Assembly: GCA_036417435.1 (NCBI GenBank)
Contig: CM070902.1
Location: 139,551,886 to 139,615,885 of the forward strand
DNA: 64,000 nt
Reading direction: 5' to 3'
Origin: Inia geoffrensis
Lineage: Eukaryota > Chordata > Mammalia > Artiodactyla > Iniidae
The notes under the pieces were generated by a model. That model was not told the origin of the DNA. It did no database searches and was given only the letters and a program-made list of their open reading frames with translations. Position numbers and translations under genes: made by a program. Below are positions 12,815-24,115 of this stretch, in pieces. Each line of letters starts with the position of its first letter. Within the stretch, counting starts at the first letter, position 1.

Positions 12815-13188
12815 AAAACAAAAAATGGTTCTGAAGAACCTAGGGGCAGGACAGGAACAAAGACGCAGACCTACTAGAGAATGGACTTGAGGACACGGGG
12901 AGGGGGAAGGGTAAGCTGGGACGAACTGAGAGAGTGGCATGGACATATATACACTACCAAATGTAAAACAGATAGCTAGTGGGAAGCAGCCGCATAGCAC
13001 AGGGAGATCAGCTCGGTGCTTTGTGTCCACCTAGAGGGGTGGGATAGGAAGGGTGGGAGGGAGACGGATGCCAAGAGGGAGGGGATATGGGGATATAGGT
13101 ATATGTATAGCTGACTCACTTTGTTACACAGCAGAAACTAACACACCATTGTAAAGCAATTATACTCCAATAAAGATGTTTTTAAAAA

Positions 13189-15344
13189 TACTACAACAAT
13201 ATCACTGATCAGTTTTTGAGCACCAATGTGTGGTTAAGGACTATTCTCATCATATTGTTTCAGCTCTTTGAGTCCACAGCATCTCAGGAGAACTGAGTTG
13301 GCCTACACGGAAAAGAAAACCTACTGGAAGGAGCCTGGGGTGGGCTAACAGAATCTCCTGAAGCCTGGAAAGCAAGCTTAGAGAGGAAGGGAGGTCTGAT
13401 GGCTGCCGACCAAAGGCAACCAGACAGGGGATTACACAGCTTCCTTTGCGGGTGCAGCTCAGGAGGTCTCTGCAATCAAGAAAGCACGCCTCAGTGTACA
13501 GGAAGATTCCAGCTGCTATAATTTAAAGTGTGCCTTACTCTGCCCTCACGTTAAGAAGTGGTGATGGGGAAATGCTGTCTCCCAAAACTCAACTTCCCAT
13601 CCTATTCTAGGATTCTTATTAAACCTCTCAGCTTCCTCTTTTCTAGACTAAGTCCATTCCCTTTCTCAATTTTCTTAATGCATTCATCCATCCTTTAAGA
13701 GTGCAAACTTACTGTGGAAACGACTGTGTCTGACCTACAGTGTGAATTCTCAAAACACTTGGTATACCAGCAGGGACCCAAAGGATAATCAATAAATGTG
13801 TTACGATGGAAATCAGCTGCCCTGTTACTAATAAAAGAACTAATGTGGTCTTCACAGCCCATGTTAAGGATGTCTTTATTAGCAAGGTAGTTAGATTAAT
13901 TTGAAGATACGTGAACAGCAAAGGAAATCTTCCTTTTATAGTGAATAACATTTCACTGAAAATAAGGAGCCAAACTCATGCCAAGCTCTTGATTATGGCT
14001 ACCGAGAAAAGTGATCCACTGGGAAAAAGGAAATGCTTCCTCGGGCTTCCCCCTAATTTCTCTTCTTGATCAACGAGACAATACTATTGAATTCTGATAA
14101 GACTGACATTAAACCCAATGGTGGAGGGGAAATGGTTCATGGACCAGTCTCAACCAGCAGCTTCCTTAGAATGAAGTATTTGAGAACAGTTATAAGGTGG
14201 TGGCATCTAATGGCTGCCACTCCCACGCCCCATTCAGTCTGCCTGCTGGGTTCCATGTATTATTTGGGGATGGCATTTTATACACAGACAATTTTCCTAG
14301 ATACCAAAACTATAACAAAGGCAAGTTCTGATGATAAAGGACGGATTTCACTCCCCGGCTTATTTTCCATGAGAGATGGAAAGACCTCAACACAGGGAAG
14401 AATGAGAAAACACACAGGTGTCTGCCCCAACAAATTCAATAATTCTAGTCTTTCTGGTTGTTTTTCCCTGTTATCCCAAGCCTGCTCATCATCAGACACT
14501 GGATGACCACAGGGTAAGGCACACAGAGGGGCATCCTGTAGGAATTATTCTTTATCTCACCTAAAATGCAAGTCAGACATAAAAATGATGGGAGATGAGG
14601 CCCTTAAAAGAAGTTAGTGTAAATATGTAAATATTACAACTTTCTATGCTATTATGTAATCTTCTGTTTACTGGAAAAGTCCATTGAGTCAACCTCCCCA
14701 GCCATGTAACTAAATCACTTTTAGAATAAGGAAATGAATAAATAAAATAAAATACACAATTTTTTAACCAAGTTAGCGTGGGGCAAAAGAAAATTATGCC
14801 AAGAAGGTAAAATAAGCAGACTATAAGCTTCCTTTCTGTTCTCCTTGCTTTTTGGTTTTCTTACAACTACTTGAAGAAAAACTTGTGGGGCATTTGTTGC
14901 TGATACACTTTTAATGGTCTCTCAGGAGAGTGCAGGGAAAGAATAAAAGATCTACACCAACTTCCAGACCAGATTCTCCCTTGCCTCTCCCCATCTGTTT
15001 CCAAGACAAATACCGACTGGCCGCCTTAGATAAGGTGGAGTTTTGGGTGATTTATTTTTTGTGTTTCTCTGTGTAGAGTAGGTGGGACCCTTCCTATATT
15101 TTCATAATCCTGATGCTTAAGAACTGAATCCTTTGGTACTGCATTATCTCCCTCATGCACTTGTTGAAAAAGAAAAGAAGAAATGTGATTTTCCATTTCA
15201 AATCAAAAAGTAAGTGTAAGCTTAATTTATAGCCCTAATTTTCCTCTCCTGCAACAGAAGAAAAGTGATGTGAAGAACTACAGTGAGGTCAAAGATGCGG
15301 AGGCTTCACAGTACCTGGGACCTGCTCAAATGCTAAAACGTTTA

Positions 15345-15346
<2 letters not shown>
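13189..15346. other. Intron sequence without recognisable feature
   Basis: Apart from the weak L2-like piece near 13700, no repeat or gene is visible. A 146-codon open frame at 14066-14506 has no family likeness. Confidence 0.55.
13690..13805 (+). repeat. L2-like 3' fragment
   Basis: Contains acgactgtgtctgacctac and a terminal aatcaataaatgtg that resemble the forward L2 3' end. Weak. Confidence 0.45.
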
Positions 15347-15389
<43 letters not shown>

Positions 15390-15392
15390 TGT
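15347..15392 (+). repeat. (GT)n microsatellite
   Basis: About 22 GT units with one interruption (gtat). Probably length-polymorphic. Confidence 0.95.
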
Positions 15393-15429
15393 AAGACAAG
15401 GAATACAGGTTTGTCCCCTAACTTCTATA

Positions 15430-15589
15430 GTTTTTTTTTTTTTTAAGTATAGTTGATTTACAATATTGTGTTAGTTTCAGGTGTATAGTATATTGATTCA
15501 GTATTTTTGCAGATTATATATTCCATTATAGGTTGTTACAAGATAATGGGTATAATTTCCTGTGCTCTACAGTATATCCTTGCTGCTTA
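15430..15589 (-). mobile_element. 5'-truncated older L1 3' end
   Basis: Begins with a T run (the reverse of a poly(A) tail) followed by agtatagttgatttacaat and similar 3' UTR sequence of an older L1 group seen widely in cetartiodactyls. Imperfect 12-bp target duplications, ctaacttctata at 15418-15429 and ctaacgtctata at 15590-15601, enclose it. Sense to FHIP1A, unlike the young L1s. Confidence 0.75.
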
Positions 15590-15601
15590 CTAACGTCTAT
15601 A

Positions 15602-16540
15602 ATTTTTAAAGTAGCAAATCTAGGGGAGAAGAGCTGTCCCAGAAGAAGGGGCAGAACCAGGTATATCTAGGGTCACGTGTTTAAGGTCACCTGTAGACTA
15701 CCTGGGACCCTGCCTCTGAGTCAAAACCAGCCCATATAGTGCAAGTCTGTGAAGCAGTAAAAGCCACGCCCCCTCACTGGCCCCCGCCACCCGGCAGAGT
15801 CACCACCAGGGCCACAGTTTGGAAAGTAGACGGCTCTGCAGGAGCAGAAGTGCCTGCTGCCCATTAGATCAAGGTGCCCGTGCTACAGGTGGACACGTCC
15901 ACCCGCGAGGTCACAGTCAAGCAGGAGGTGCACGTCATTTCCCCCTCTGCCTGCTTAGCTGGGCATCCCTGTGCGGTGGACAATCTGCACGATCGTATGC
16001 CCGGCCAGCCGGCGCTTTTTCAGTCATTACAATAACAGAAACTTCCAGCTGCCCATCAATAGAAACAAGATTTTGTTAACATGTGAGAAATGTTGAGGTT
16101 TGGGGTAGGCACTTCTAAATGTCCCCCGATACTCAGTCTCCCTTTCTTCCTTGGGAATAAACCCTAACTTTAGAGCTAAAAAACTACATTTCCCTTCTTC
16201 CTTTGCATCTAGGTGGGGCGGCATACGTCTTGGCCAGAGAGGTGTAAACAGAATTGGTGGATATAACAGGAAGAGATTATTAAAGGGAGTTTTCTGTTAT
16301 CTACAGTTAAACCCTATGCAAACTGATACAGTGTCTTCCCGGAAAATAAGATGATTTGTTTTGTAAGTAAACTGCTAAAGAGATCTCATCCCCTGCATTT
16401 AGAACAGCGACTCCCATATACTGGGTACTCAAAATAGAAAAGAATGTTCTATACCAAGAGAAGACCAACTAACGTTTGCAGCACGTGATAAAGCAGAAAT
16501 GTAGCATCAAGACTAGTTTCATAACCCATTTCCAAATAAT
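15602..16540. other. Intron sequence; short GC/CpG-bearing part
   Basis: 15750-16010 is distinctly GC-rich with several CpG dinucleotides in an otherwise AT-rich intron. No gene identified; it is either an old retro-derived fragment or a regulatory element. Confidence 0.4.
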
Positions 16541-16544
16541 CCTT

Positions 16545-16994
16545 CAAAAAATGATAACTGTCTTTTTCAAACTTTTTCAAACCATGACCCATCATAAGAA
16601 TTATATTTTATGTAAAATAGATAGCTAGTGGGGAGCAGCTGCATAGCACAGGGAGATCAGCTCAGTGCTTTGTGACCACTTAGAGGGGTGGGATAGGGAG
16701 GGTGGGAGGGAGGGAGACACAAGAGGGAAGGGATATGGGAACATATGTATATGTATAACTGATTCACTTTGTTATGCAGCAGAAACTAACACACCATTGT
16801 AAAGCAATTATACTCCAATAAAGATGTTAACAAAGAAAGAATTAATATTTTACAATAATATATGATATTTACCACTACTAAACACAATGCACTCTGATAT
16901 TTTCTATTTTATTCTATTTTGAAGTGCTAACTGTGACCTACTCAATTGACTTTGTGACTCATAAATGTGACAAGACTCAGTGTTTAAAACTCTG
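16545..16994. mobile_element. hAT-type DNA transposon remnant split by an L1
   Basis: Sequence outside the L1 insertion (16545-16610 and 16837-16994) has the pattern tttcaaaccatgaccca ... tgtgactcataaatgtgac ... cagtgtttaaaactctg, resembling a nonautonomous hAT-Charlie element in reverse. Family not resolved; boundaries approximate. Confidence 0.4.
16611..16836 (+). mobile_element. 5'-truncated L1, 3' UTR only
   Basis: Starts tgtaaaatagatagctag and ends ccaataaagatgtt, the last ~220 bp of the young L1 seen at 5855-13188. Flanked by aagaattatatttta (16596-16610) and aagaattaatatttta (16837-16852), a target duplication with one inserted base. It has almost no A tail left. Confidence 0.9.

Positions 16995-16995
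<1 letters not shown>

Positions 16996-17048
<53 letters not shown>
16996..17048 (+). repeat. (TA)n microsatellite
   Basis: About 26 perfect TA units immediately after the hAT-like remnant. Confidence 0.95.
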
Positions 17049-17051
<3 letters not shown>

Positions 17052-17984
17052 CTTACCTGTTAAATTTTCTGTCAACTACTAAGTGAATAAGAACCAATAC
17101 TGAAGTATAAGTTTTTAATTTAAAATGTAATGGAAAGAAACAGTGGTAGAAATAACCAAAACATTGTGCTTATTTTGTTTGACATTTTTATACGATATTT
17201 AAATATGATCACTGAAGTCCTGGGGCCTCTACAACATAAAACAAATATTGAATCTGCATGGGGAAAGCCTGCTTGGAACTTAGGAGGAGCAGAGAGCTGG
17301 CGAGGTGACCCAGCCTCCTCTGGTCTCTACTCCTGCTTTCTGCTCCTCCCTGACAAGGGGCAGCATCCTCTCTCTGCACCCAGCAAAGCCAGGCTGTCCT
17401 TGCTCCAGGCTTGGTTCCTAACTTTCTACCCTGGGTGGGTAAATACTTGTGTTAGCTGTTCTTTCTTTCCCGAGCAGGAATTGAAAAGTGTACTTCCTTT
17501 CTAAGCTGGAATTCTCAGAATCTAGAGATAATAATTTAAGAAAAAAGGCATTTTCAAAAGGTAGTTGACATGGACTGCAGTGGGAATACAAAACACTTGC
17601 ATCTTAACCTTTAGGAGCTGGGGACCTTGGGCAAGTCAAGTAATCTTCAGCGTATCAACGGCTGTGGCTGTACACTGAGCATGGAGCCTCTGACCTGCTG
17701 CATCATCTCACATAGGAAGTTTACCATATGTTAACGAAGAAGGTCAACAATGAGGTGTGGTGACAGCTTCTGTGAAAAGCGCTTTTCTCCCAAGATTCTG
17801 GTGAAAACATAAAGACGTGAGCCTCTACAACATAACAGAAAAGCACTTTGGAACACTTAGAGGACAGCATAATGTAAATGTAAAGCTGCCACATCAACCT
17901 TCTGTGGATAAGATAATGTTAAGGAACTGAAACATCTATTCCATATCCTCTATTCCTCTCACAAATAGAGGAATAAGCTCTATT
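17049..17984. other. Intron sequence; possible MIR trace
   Basis: gaccttgggcaagtcaagtaatc at about 17625-17645 hints at a MIR; the rest shows nothing I can name. Confidence 0.45.
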
Positions 17985-18110
17985 CCTCACAGACTCTGGA
18001 CTGAACTTTTCCAGTCAGGAGCCTTAGTGTGCTCAGCTGGAAAATGATGGTTTGAACTAGATGATCTCTCCTCTCAGTTCCCAAAATCTGAGATTCTTTG
18101 ATTCCATGTG
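17985..18110 (+). repeat. MIR fragment
   Basis: gctggaaaatgatggtttga actagatgatctctcctctc and ctgagattctttgattcc match the distal half of a forward MIR. Confidence 0.7.
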
Positions 18111-18239
18111 AGTGGCATGAAACAAGAGCTAATTTCAGTTCTTTGTCTTGGTAATTTTATCTTCCAGCATAACAAGCACCTAACTCTATTCTAGTGCAGT
18201 GCTAAGGGTGCTAGCCACTGTTTTTTGATACATTTTTTT

Positions 18240-18612
18240 AACCAACTGCATATTTATTGAGTGCTGTTCATGTGTAAAATATACTAGCAGCTGAGGGTAC
18301 ATAAAAGAAGGATAAGAAACAGCCTGTCCCTCATGGTACTTAGAGCAGCTGGCTGGTGAAATTCACGTGATGAGACAAGTGCTAGACTGCCTGGTCCGTG
18401 GTCAAAAGCGCAGCAGCAGTTTAGGGATGAGAGAAAGCAGTGTGTGTTTAAGTGCAAGGTGGTAACCAATATGGGGACTGTACTGGGATTTAACAGATGA
18501 AAATATTCTGGACAAACAGACAGGCGGTAGAAAGAATAATCTAGCAGGAACATGGTAATAAGCACAGAGGACCATGAGGGCACTGCTCTGACTTCAGATA
18601 TGCACTTGAAAA
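18240..18612 (-). repeat. Old interspersed repeat (L2-like), interrupted by the L1
   Basis: Starts with tatttattgagtgctgttcatgtg and continues with degenerate repeat-like sequence to the L1 target site; 21998-22130 (aggaatctggattatcttc) looks like its continuation. Highly diverged; family assignment uncertain. Confidence 0.4.
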
Positions 18613-18773
18613 TCATGGGGATGGTGGCCTCCTAGAATGAGTTTGGAGTGTTCCTCCCTCTGCTATATTTTGGAAGAGTTTGAGACGGATAGGTGTTAGC
18701 TCTTCTCTAAATGTTTGATAGAATTCACCTGTGAAGCCATCTGGTCCTGGGCTTTGTTCATTGGAAGATTTTT

Positions 18774-18976
18774 TTTTTTTTTCAGTACACGGGCCTCTCA
18801 CTGTTGTGGCCTCTCTCGTTGCGGAGCACAGGCTCTGGAAGCACAGGCTCAGCGGCCATGGCTCACGGGCCCAGCTGCTCCGCCGCGCATGTGGGATCCT
18901 CCCGGACCGGGGCACGAACCCGTGTCCCCTGCATTGGCAGGCGGACTCTCAACCACTGCGCCACCAGGGAAGCCCT
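18774..18976 (-). mobile_element. CHR-type SINE (short form) inside the inverted L1 arm
   Basis: Minus-strand SINE: T run, then the reverse complement of the standard body, ending accagggaagccc. Target duplication attggaagattttt at 18760-18773 and 18977-18990 is L1 ORF2 sequence, so the SINE arrived after the L1. Confidence 0.97.
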
Positions 18977-19352
18977 ATTGGAAGATTTTTAATCACAGTC
19001 TCAATTTCAGTGCTTACGATTGGTCTGTTTATATTTTCTATTTCTTCCTGGTTCAGTCTCAGAAGGTTGTGCTTTTCTAAGAATTTGTCCGCTTCTTCCA
19101 GGTTGCCCATTTTATTGGCATATAGCTGCTTGTGGTAATCTCTCATGATCGTTTGTATTTCTGCAGTGTGAGTTGTTACTTCTCCTTTCTCATTTCTAAT
19201 TCTATTGATTTGAGTCTTCTCCTGTTTGTTCTTCATGAGTCTGGCTAATGGTTTATCATTCTGTTTATCTTCCCAAAGAACCAGCTTTTAATTTACTGAT
19301 CTTTGCTATTGTTTTCTTCATTTCTTTTTCATTTATTTCTGATCTGATCTTT

Positions 19353-21615
19353 ATGCCAGACAAAGATGTCACAAAGAAAGAAAACTACAGGCCAACATCA
19401 CTGATGAACATAGATGCAAAAATCCTCAACAAAATACTAGCAAACAGAATCCAACAGCACATCAAAAGGATCATACACCATGATCAAGTGGGGTTTATGC
19501 CAGGAATGCAAGGATTCTTCAATATGTGCAAATCAAGCAATGTGACAGAGCATATTAACAAACTGAAGGAGAAAAACCATATGATCATCTCAATAGATGC
19601 AGAAAAAGCTTTCGACAAAATTCAACACCAATTTATGATAAAAACCCTCAGGAAGTAGGCATAGAGGGAACTTACCTCAACATAATACAGGCCATATATG
19701 ACAAACCCACAGCCAACATCGCTCTCAATGGTGAAAAACTGAAACCGTTTCCTCTAAGATCAGAAACGAGAAAAGGTTTTCCACTCTCACCAGTATTATT
19801 CAACATCATTTTGGAAGTTTTAGCCATAGCAATCAAAGAAGAAAAAGAAATAAAAGGAATGCAAATCGAAAAAGAAGAAGTAAAGCTGTTACTGTTTGCA
19901 GACGACGTGATACTATACACAGAGAATCCTAAAGACACTACCAGAAAACTACTAGAGCTAATCAATGAATTTGGTAAAGTAGCAGGGTACAAAATTAATG
20001 CACAGAAATCTCTTTCATTCCTATACACTAATGATGAAAAATCTGAAAGAGAAACTAAGGAAACGCTCCCATTTACATTGCAACAAAAAGAATAAAATAC
20101 CTAGGAATAAACCTACCTAAGGAGACAAAAGACTTGTACGCAGAAAACTATAAGACACTGATGAAAGAAATTAAAGATATACAAACAGATGGAGAGAGAT
20201 AGCATGTTCTTGGATTGGAAGAATCAACATTGTGAAAATGACTCTACTACCCAAAGCAATCTATAGATTCAATGCAATCCCTATCAAACTACCAATGGCA
20301 TTTTTCACAGAACTAGAACAAAAAATTTCACAATTTGTATGGAAACACAAAACACTCCGAATGGCCAAAGCAATCTTGTCAAAGAAAAACGGAGCTGGAA
20401 GAATCAGGCTCCCTGACTTCAGACTATACTACAAAGCTACAGTAATCGAGACACTATGGTACTGGCACAAAAACAGAAATATACATCAATGGAACAGGAT
20501 AGAAAGCCCAGAGATACACCCACACATCTACGGTCACTTTATTTTTGATAACGGAGGCAAGAATATACAATGGAGAGAAGACATCCTCTTCAATAAGTGG
20601 TGCTGGGAAAACTGGACAGCTACATGTAAAAGAATGAAATTAGCACACTCCCTAACACCATACACAAAAATAAACTCAAGATGGATTAAAGACCTAAATG
20701 TAAGGCCAGACACTACTGAACTTTTAGAGGAAAACACAGGCAGAATACTCTGACATAAATCACAGCAAGATCCTTTTTGACCCACCTCCTAGAGAAATGG
20801 AAATAAAAACAAAAATAAACAAATGGGACCTAATGAAACTTCAAAGCTTTTGCACAGCAAAGGAAACCATAAACAAGACCAAAAGACAACCCTCAGAATG
20901 GGAGAAAATATTTGCAAATGAAGCAACTGACAAAGGATTAATCTCCAAAATTTACAAGCAGCTCATGCAGCTCAATATCAAAAGAACAAACAGCCCAATC
21001 CAAAAATGGGCAGAAGACCTAAACAGACATTTCTCCAAAGAAGATATGCAGATTGCCAACAAACACATGAAAGGATGCTCAACATCACTAATCATTAGAG
21101 AAATGCAAATCAAAACTACAATGAGGTATCACCTCACACCGGTCAGAATGGCCATCATCAAAACGTCTACAAACAATAAATGCTGGAGAGGGTGTGGAGA
21201 AAAGGGAACCCTCCTGCACTGTTGGTGGGAATGTCAACTGATACAGCCACTATGGAGAACAGTATGGAGGTTCCTGAAAAAACTAAAAATAGAACTACCA
21301 TACAACCCAGCGATCCCACTACTGGGCATATACCCTGAGAAAACCATAATTGAAAAAGAGTCATGTACCACAATGTTCATTGCAGCTCTATTGACAATAG
21401 CCAGGACATGGAAGCAACCTAAGTGTCCATCGACAGATGAATGGATAAAGAAGATGTGGCACATATATACAGTGGAATATGACTCAGCCATAAAAGGAAA
21501 CAAAACTGAGTCATTTGTAGTGAGGTGGATGGACTTAGAGTCTGTAATACAGAGTGAAGTAAGTCAGAAAGAGAAAAACAAACACCATATGCTAACACAT
21601 ATATATGGAATCTAA
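19353..21615 (+). pseudogene. L1 ORF2 fragment (reverse transcriptase to C-terminus), broken
   Basis: Forward part of the inverted L1. Reads [11 protein letters not shown] (RT motif A) near 19595-19630, [14 protein letters not shown] (motif C) near 19890-19930, and the terminal 272-codon frame 20797-21615 with [18 protein letters not shown] and the ending HIYGI. The frame is interrupted by stops and shifts around 19656, 20093 and 20751. Lacks the endonuclease entirely. The C-terminal frame is nearly identical to that of the L1 at 5855-13188. Confidence 0.93.
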
Positions 21616-22312
21616 AAAAAAAAAAAAAGGTTCTAAAGGACCTAGGGGCAGGACAGGAATAAAGGTGCAGACGTAGAGAATGGACTTGAGGACACGGGGA
21701 GGGGGAAGGGTAAGGTGGGACAAAGTGAGAGAGTGGCATGGACATATATACACTAACAAATGTAAAACAGATAGCTAGTGCGCAGCAGCCACATAGCACA
21801 GGGAGATTAGCTCGGTGCTTTGTATCCCGCCTAGAGGGATGGGATAGGGAGGGTGGGAGGGAGACGCAAGAGGGAGGGGATATGGGGATATATGTATATG
21901 TATAGCTGATTCACTTTGTTATACAGCAGAAACTAATACAACACTGTAAAGCAATTATACTCCAATAAAGATGTTAAAAAAAAAAAATTCATGGGGAAAG
22001 TTAGGTCAGTAGGTAGGGGTCAGATTAGGAGTGGTTTCTAAATACAAGTGAAGGAATCTGGATTATCTTCTGCAGGTAACAGGGACCCATTATAGGTTCT
22101 GGAGCATGGGAAGGACATTTAAACCACCCCTATTTGTTTTTTTAATATGATTTACTACTTGCAAATTTGTTAGCATTTAGAAAGGTTGGATTTTTATCGG
22201 CCCGAAAGAGAAAACTGATGTCTCCAACGCTAAAGTTTCCTCCCCGACACAGGATCTCCTAGCAGGGTGCTCCGGGACTTGCTCTGCCTCCCTCAGTTAC
22301 TCTTCACCTGGC

Positions 22313-22328
22313 GGGGGGGGGGGGGGGG
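22313..22328 (+). repeat. G16 homopolymer, possible G-quadruplex
   Basis: Uninterrupted run of 16 G following gc, embedded in otherwise single-copy sequence. Confidence 0.9.
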
Positions 22329-22941
22329 TGGCAGGTAACTTGTGATTTTGCTGAGCCTGTCCCTTCCTCTCTCTTTTCTTCTGGGAGCCAGGCCGCCAGC
22401 AGGAAGTACTCATTCTTTTCTGTGTCTGGGAGAGTCTGTCTAATTCTGGGGCTCAGTATCAGGAAATCTTACCCACAGATATAAACCCTATTCTCCAGCA
22501 ACAGTTTTACTGATAATAAAGGTGCTATTTTGGCCCTCTGTCTGCCTCACTCCTTTTTTCTCAACCTGTCAGAACCCAGATGGGAAAGAAAGCCCTTTAT
22601 ACCACATTAGACTATACTGACTTCTCTGAAACTGCATCCCAGGTCGCTCAGCTACACAGATCCAGTTTATACTGATTCACAGGAATGCTTTTCACTCTAA
22701 GCCCAGTGCTTCAATGAAACAGCACTGTCCTCCAGACACTGCCAACTTATAGCAAATCACCAAGGTGGTACCAAGACAAACTTACGGCAACGCACAAGCA
22801 GTCCTAACAGGGAACTCGGTACAGCCATTCAGAATAGCCAGTGTGTTTGGGCCCTCACCAGTCCCCCATCCTGGCATCTCCTCTTCTCAGCTTCCCAATG
22901 GTCAAACCCTTTCTGTCTGTCCAAGGCCCACACCACCCCAT

Positions 22942-23458
22942 TGTTAGGGAACTGCTGACCGAAACTGCCCACCTTGGCCAAGCAGGATTGTAACCACTTG
23001 CACAAGCTGTCTCACAACAGGAGGTCCCGATAAGGAACACGGTGCTATCGCTGAAACTAACCGGGAGAATGCAGGAGGGGCCAGAAGGAGGCAGGAGACG
23101 CCAGCCCATAATACGTCCTGCCAACCTCCCAGAATCCTTCGAGCTAGAATCCATCTTGGCTGAGAGAGATGTACGTGCCAACAGAAAGGACCCTGAGTCA
23201 GACTAAGTATGGGCCAAGCAAGATGATTGGCCAGAGACAACCCAGAAACTCACCCCATCACCATAAAACCTGAGACTGCGAGCCACGTGGCAGAGCAGTT
23301 CTCCTGGGTTCCCTTACCCTACTGCTCTCCGCCCCGGCGCGCCTTCCCAATAAAGTCTTTTGCTTTGTCAGTACGTGTGTCTCCTCACACAATTCATTTC
23401 CAAGTGTTAGACAAGAGCCCACTCTCAGGCCCTGGAAGGGGTCTCCCTTCCTGCAACA
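22942..23458 (+). mobile_element. Solo LTR of an ERV1-type (class I) endogenous retrovirus
   Basis: 517-bp unit starting tgttagggaac and ending cctgcaaca (TG...CA), flanked by a 4-bp direct repeat ccat (22938-22941 and 23459-23462), the duplication length usual for gammaretrovirus-like elements. A polyadenylation signal aataaa at about 23350 within cttcccaataaagtcttttg marks the R region, followed by a U5-like segment. No internal retroviral genes accompany it, so it is the product of LTR-LTR recombination. Old insertion with no coding capacity. Confidence 0.9.
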
Positions 23459-23894
23459 CCATGGCAGCAGGTATGGCTTATATTAAAGTAATCCCCACGA
23501 GTCACATTTTCCCTTCTTCCCTGCTAAACCCCCATTCTACATTGTTTAGATAAAAATCTATGTTCTATTCCCTCTGAGGTAAAGAAGCAGAATATACACA
23601 AGATGAGTGATCAGTGAAACTGACTCTTCTAGGGAGCAACTACATTTCAAGGGATTAATATGTGATGAGGCTGAATTATAACATGCTGGTTATGTGAGGA
23701 TAAAAATTCTGAATACACCTTTCCCAGCTGGGACCCCTGTTAACACTGCTTTACCATCCCCATTCTCAGTCCACCAGGAGGATAACTGGACACATGGGCC
23801 ACGAAGCTACTTATCTCAGGTACCATTTCCAAAGGAGATGAAAAACATTGTTTATTACTATCATTATCATTAATTATTACTATTATTAATAGTA

Positions 23895-24115
23895 GTTCCA
23901 GAAACAGCTGCCATTTATGGAGTCCCAGTTCTGTGCCAAGCAATGTGTTAGGTGCTTCACATAAATACATTACCTAAGTTAATTCACCTGTAGGGTAGGT
24001 TGATGGCATTCTCATCTTACAGATATGAAAATTGAGGCTCACGAACTTGCCCCCCAAAGTACACAGTAAGTGGCAGAGATCAGATTCATGAGAGACCAGG
24101 TCTGCCCAATACCAA
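23895..24115 (-). repeat. MIR SINE
   Basis: Reverse-oriented MIR: tgccatttatggagtcc, tctgtgccaag, ctcatcttacagatatgaaaa, then cacagtaagtggcagag. Strongly diverged ancient mammalian SINE. Confidence 0.85.

Larger units (their letters stand above)
5855..13188 (+). mobile_element. Full-length L1 retrotransposon (LINE-1, cetartiodactyl/cetacean type), inactive
   Basis: Complete L1 layout: a GC-rich 5' UTR starting near gtcaagatggcggaagag, a T-rich stretch at 7030-7340, ORF1, ORF2, and a 3' UTR ending in the hallmark ccaataaagatgtt before a short A-rich tail. The flanks suggest a degenerate target duplication (actacaaagacaaca on the left, actacaacaata on the right), not certain. ORF2 is broken by an early stop, several frameshifts and a SINE insertion at 11664-11879, so the element cannot retrotranspose itself. 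It lies in the large FHIP1A intron, antisense to the gene. Confidence 0.95.
18622..21988 (+). mobile_element. L1 with 5' inversion (twin-primed), ORF2 region to 3' end
   Basis: A 5'-truncated young L1 whose left part (18622 to about 19352, excluding the SINE) is reverse-complemented ORF2 reverse-transcriptase sequence, and whose right part (about 19353-21988) is forward from the next part of the reverse transcriptase to the 3' end. Inverted and forward parts meet near the same L1 position (equivalent to about 10320-10340 of the first L1). It is enclosed by a 9-bp target duplication tcatgggga at 18613-18621 and 21989-21997, so the whole is one insertion. The tail is about 13 A. Confidence 0.95.

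Noticed and set aside
18613..22000. Two separate L1 insertions in opposite orientation
   Set aside because: One 9-bp target duplication encloses the entire unit and the arms meet at adjacent L1 coordinates, so a single twin-primed insertion explains it better.
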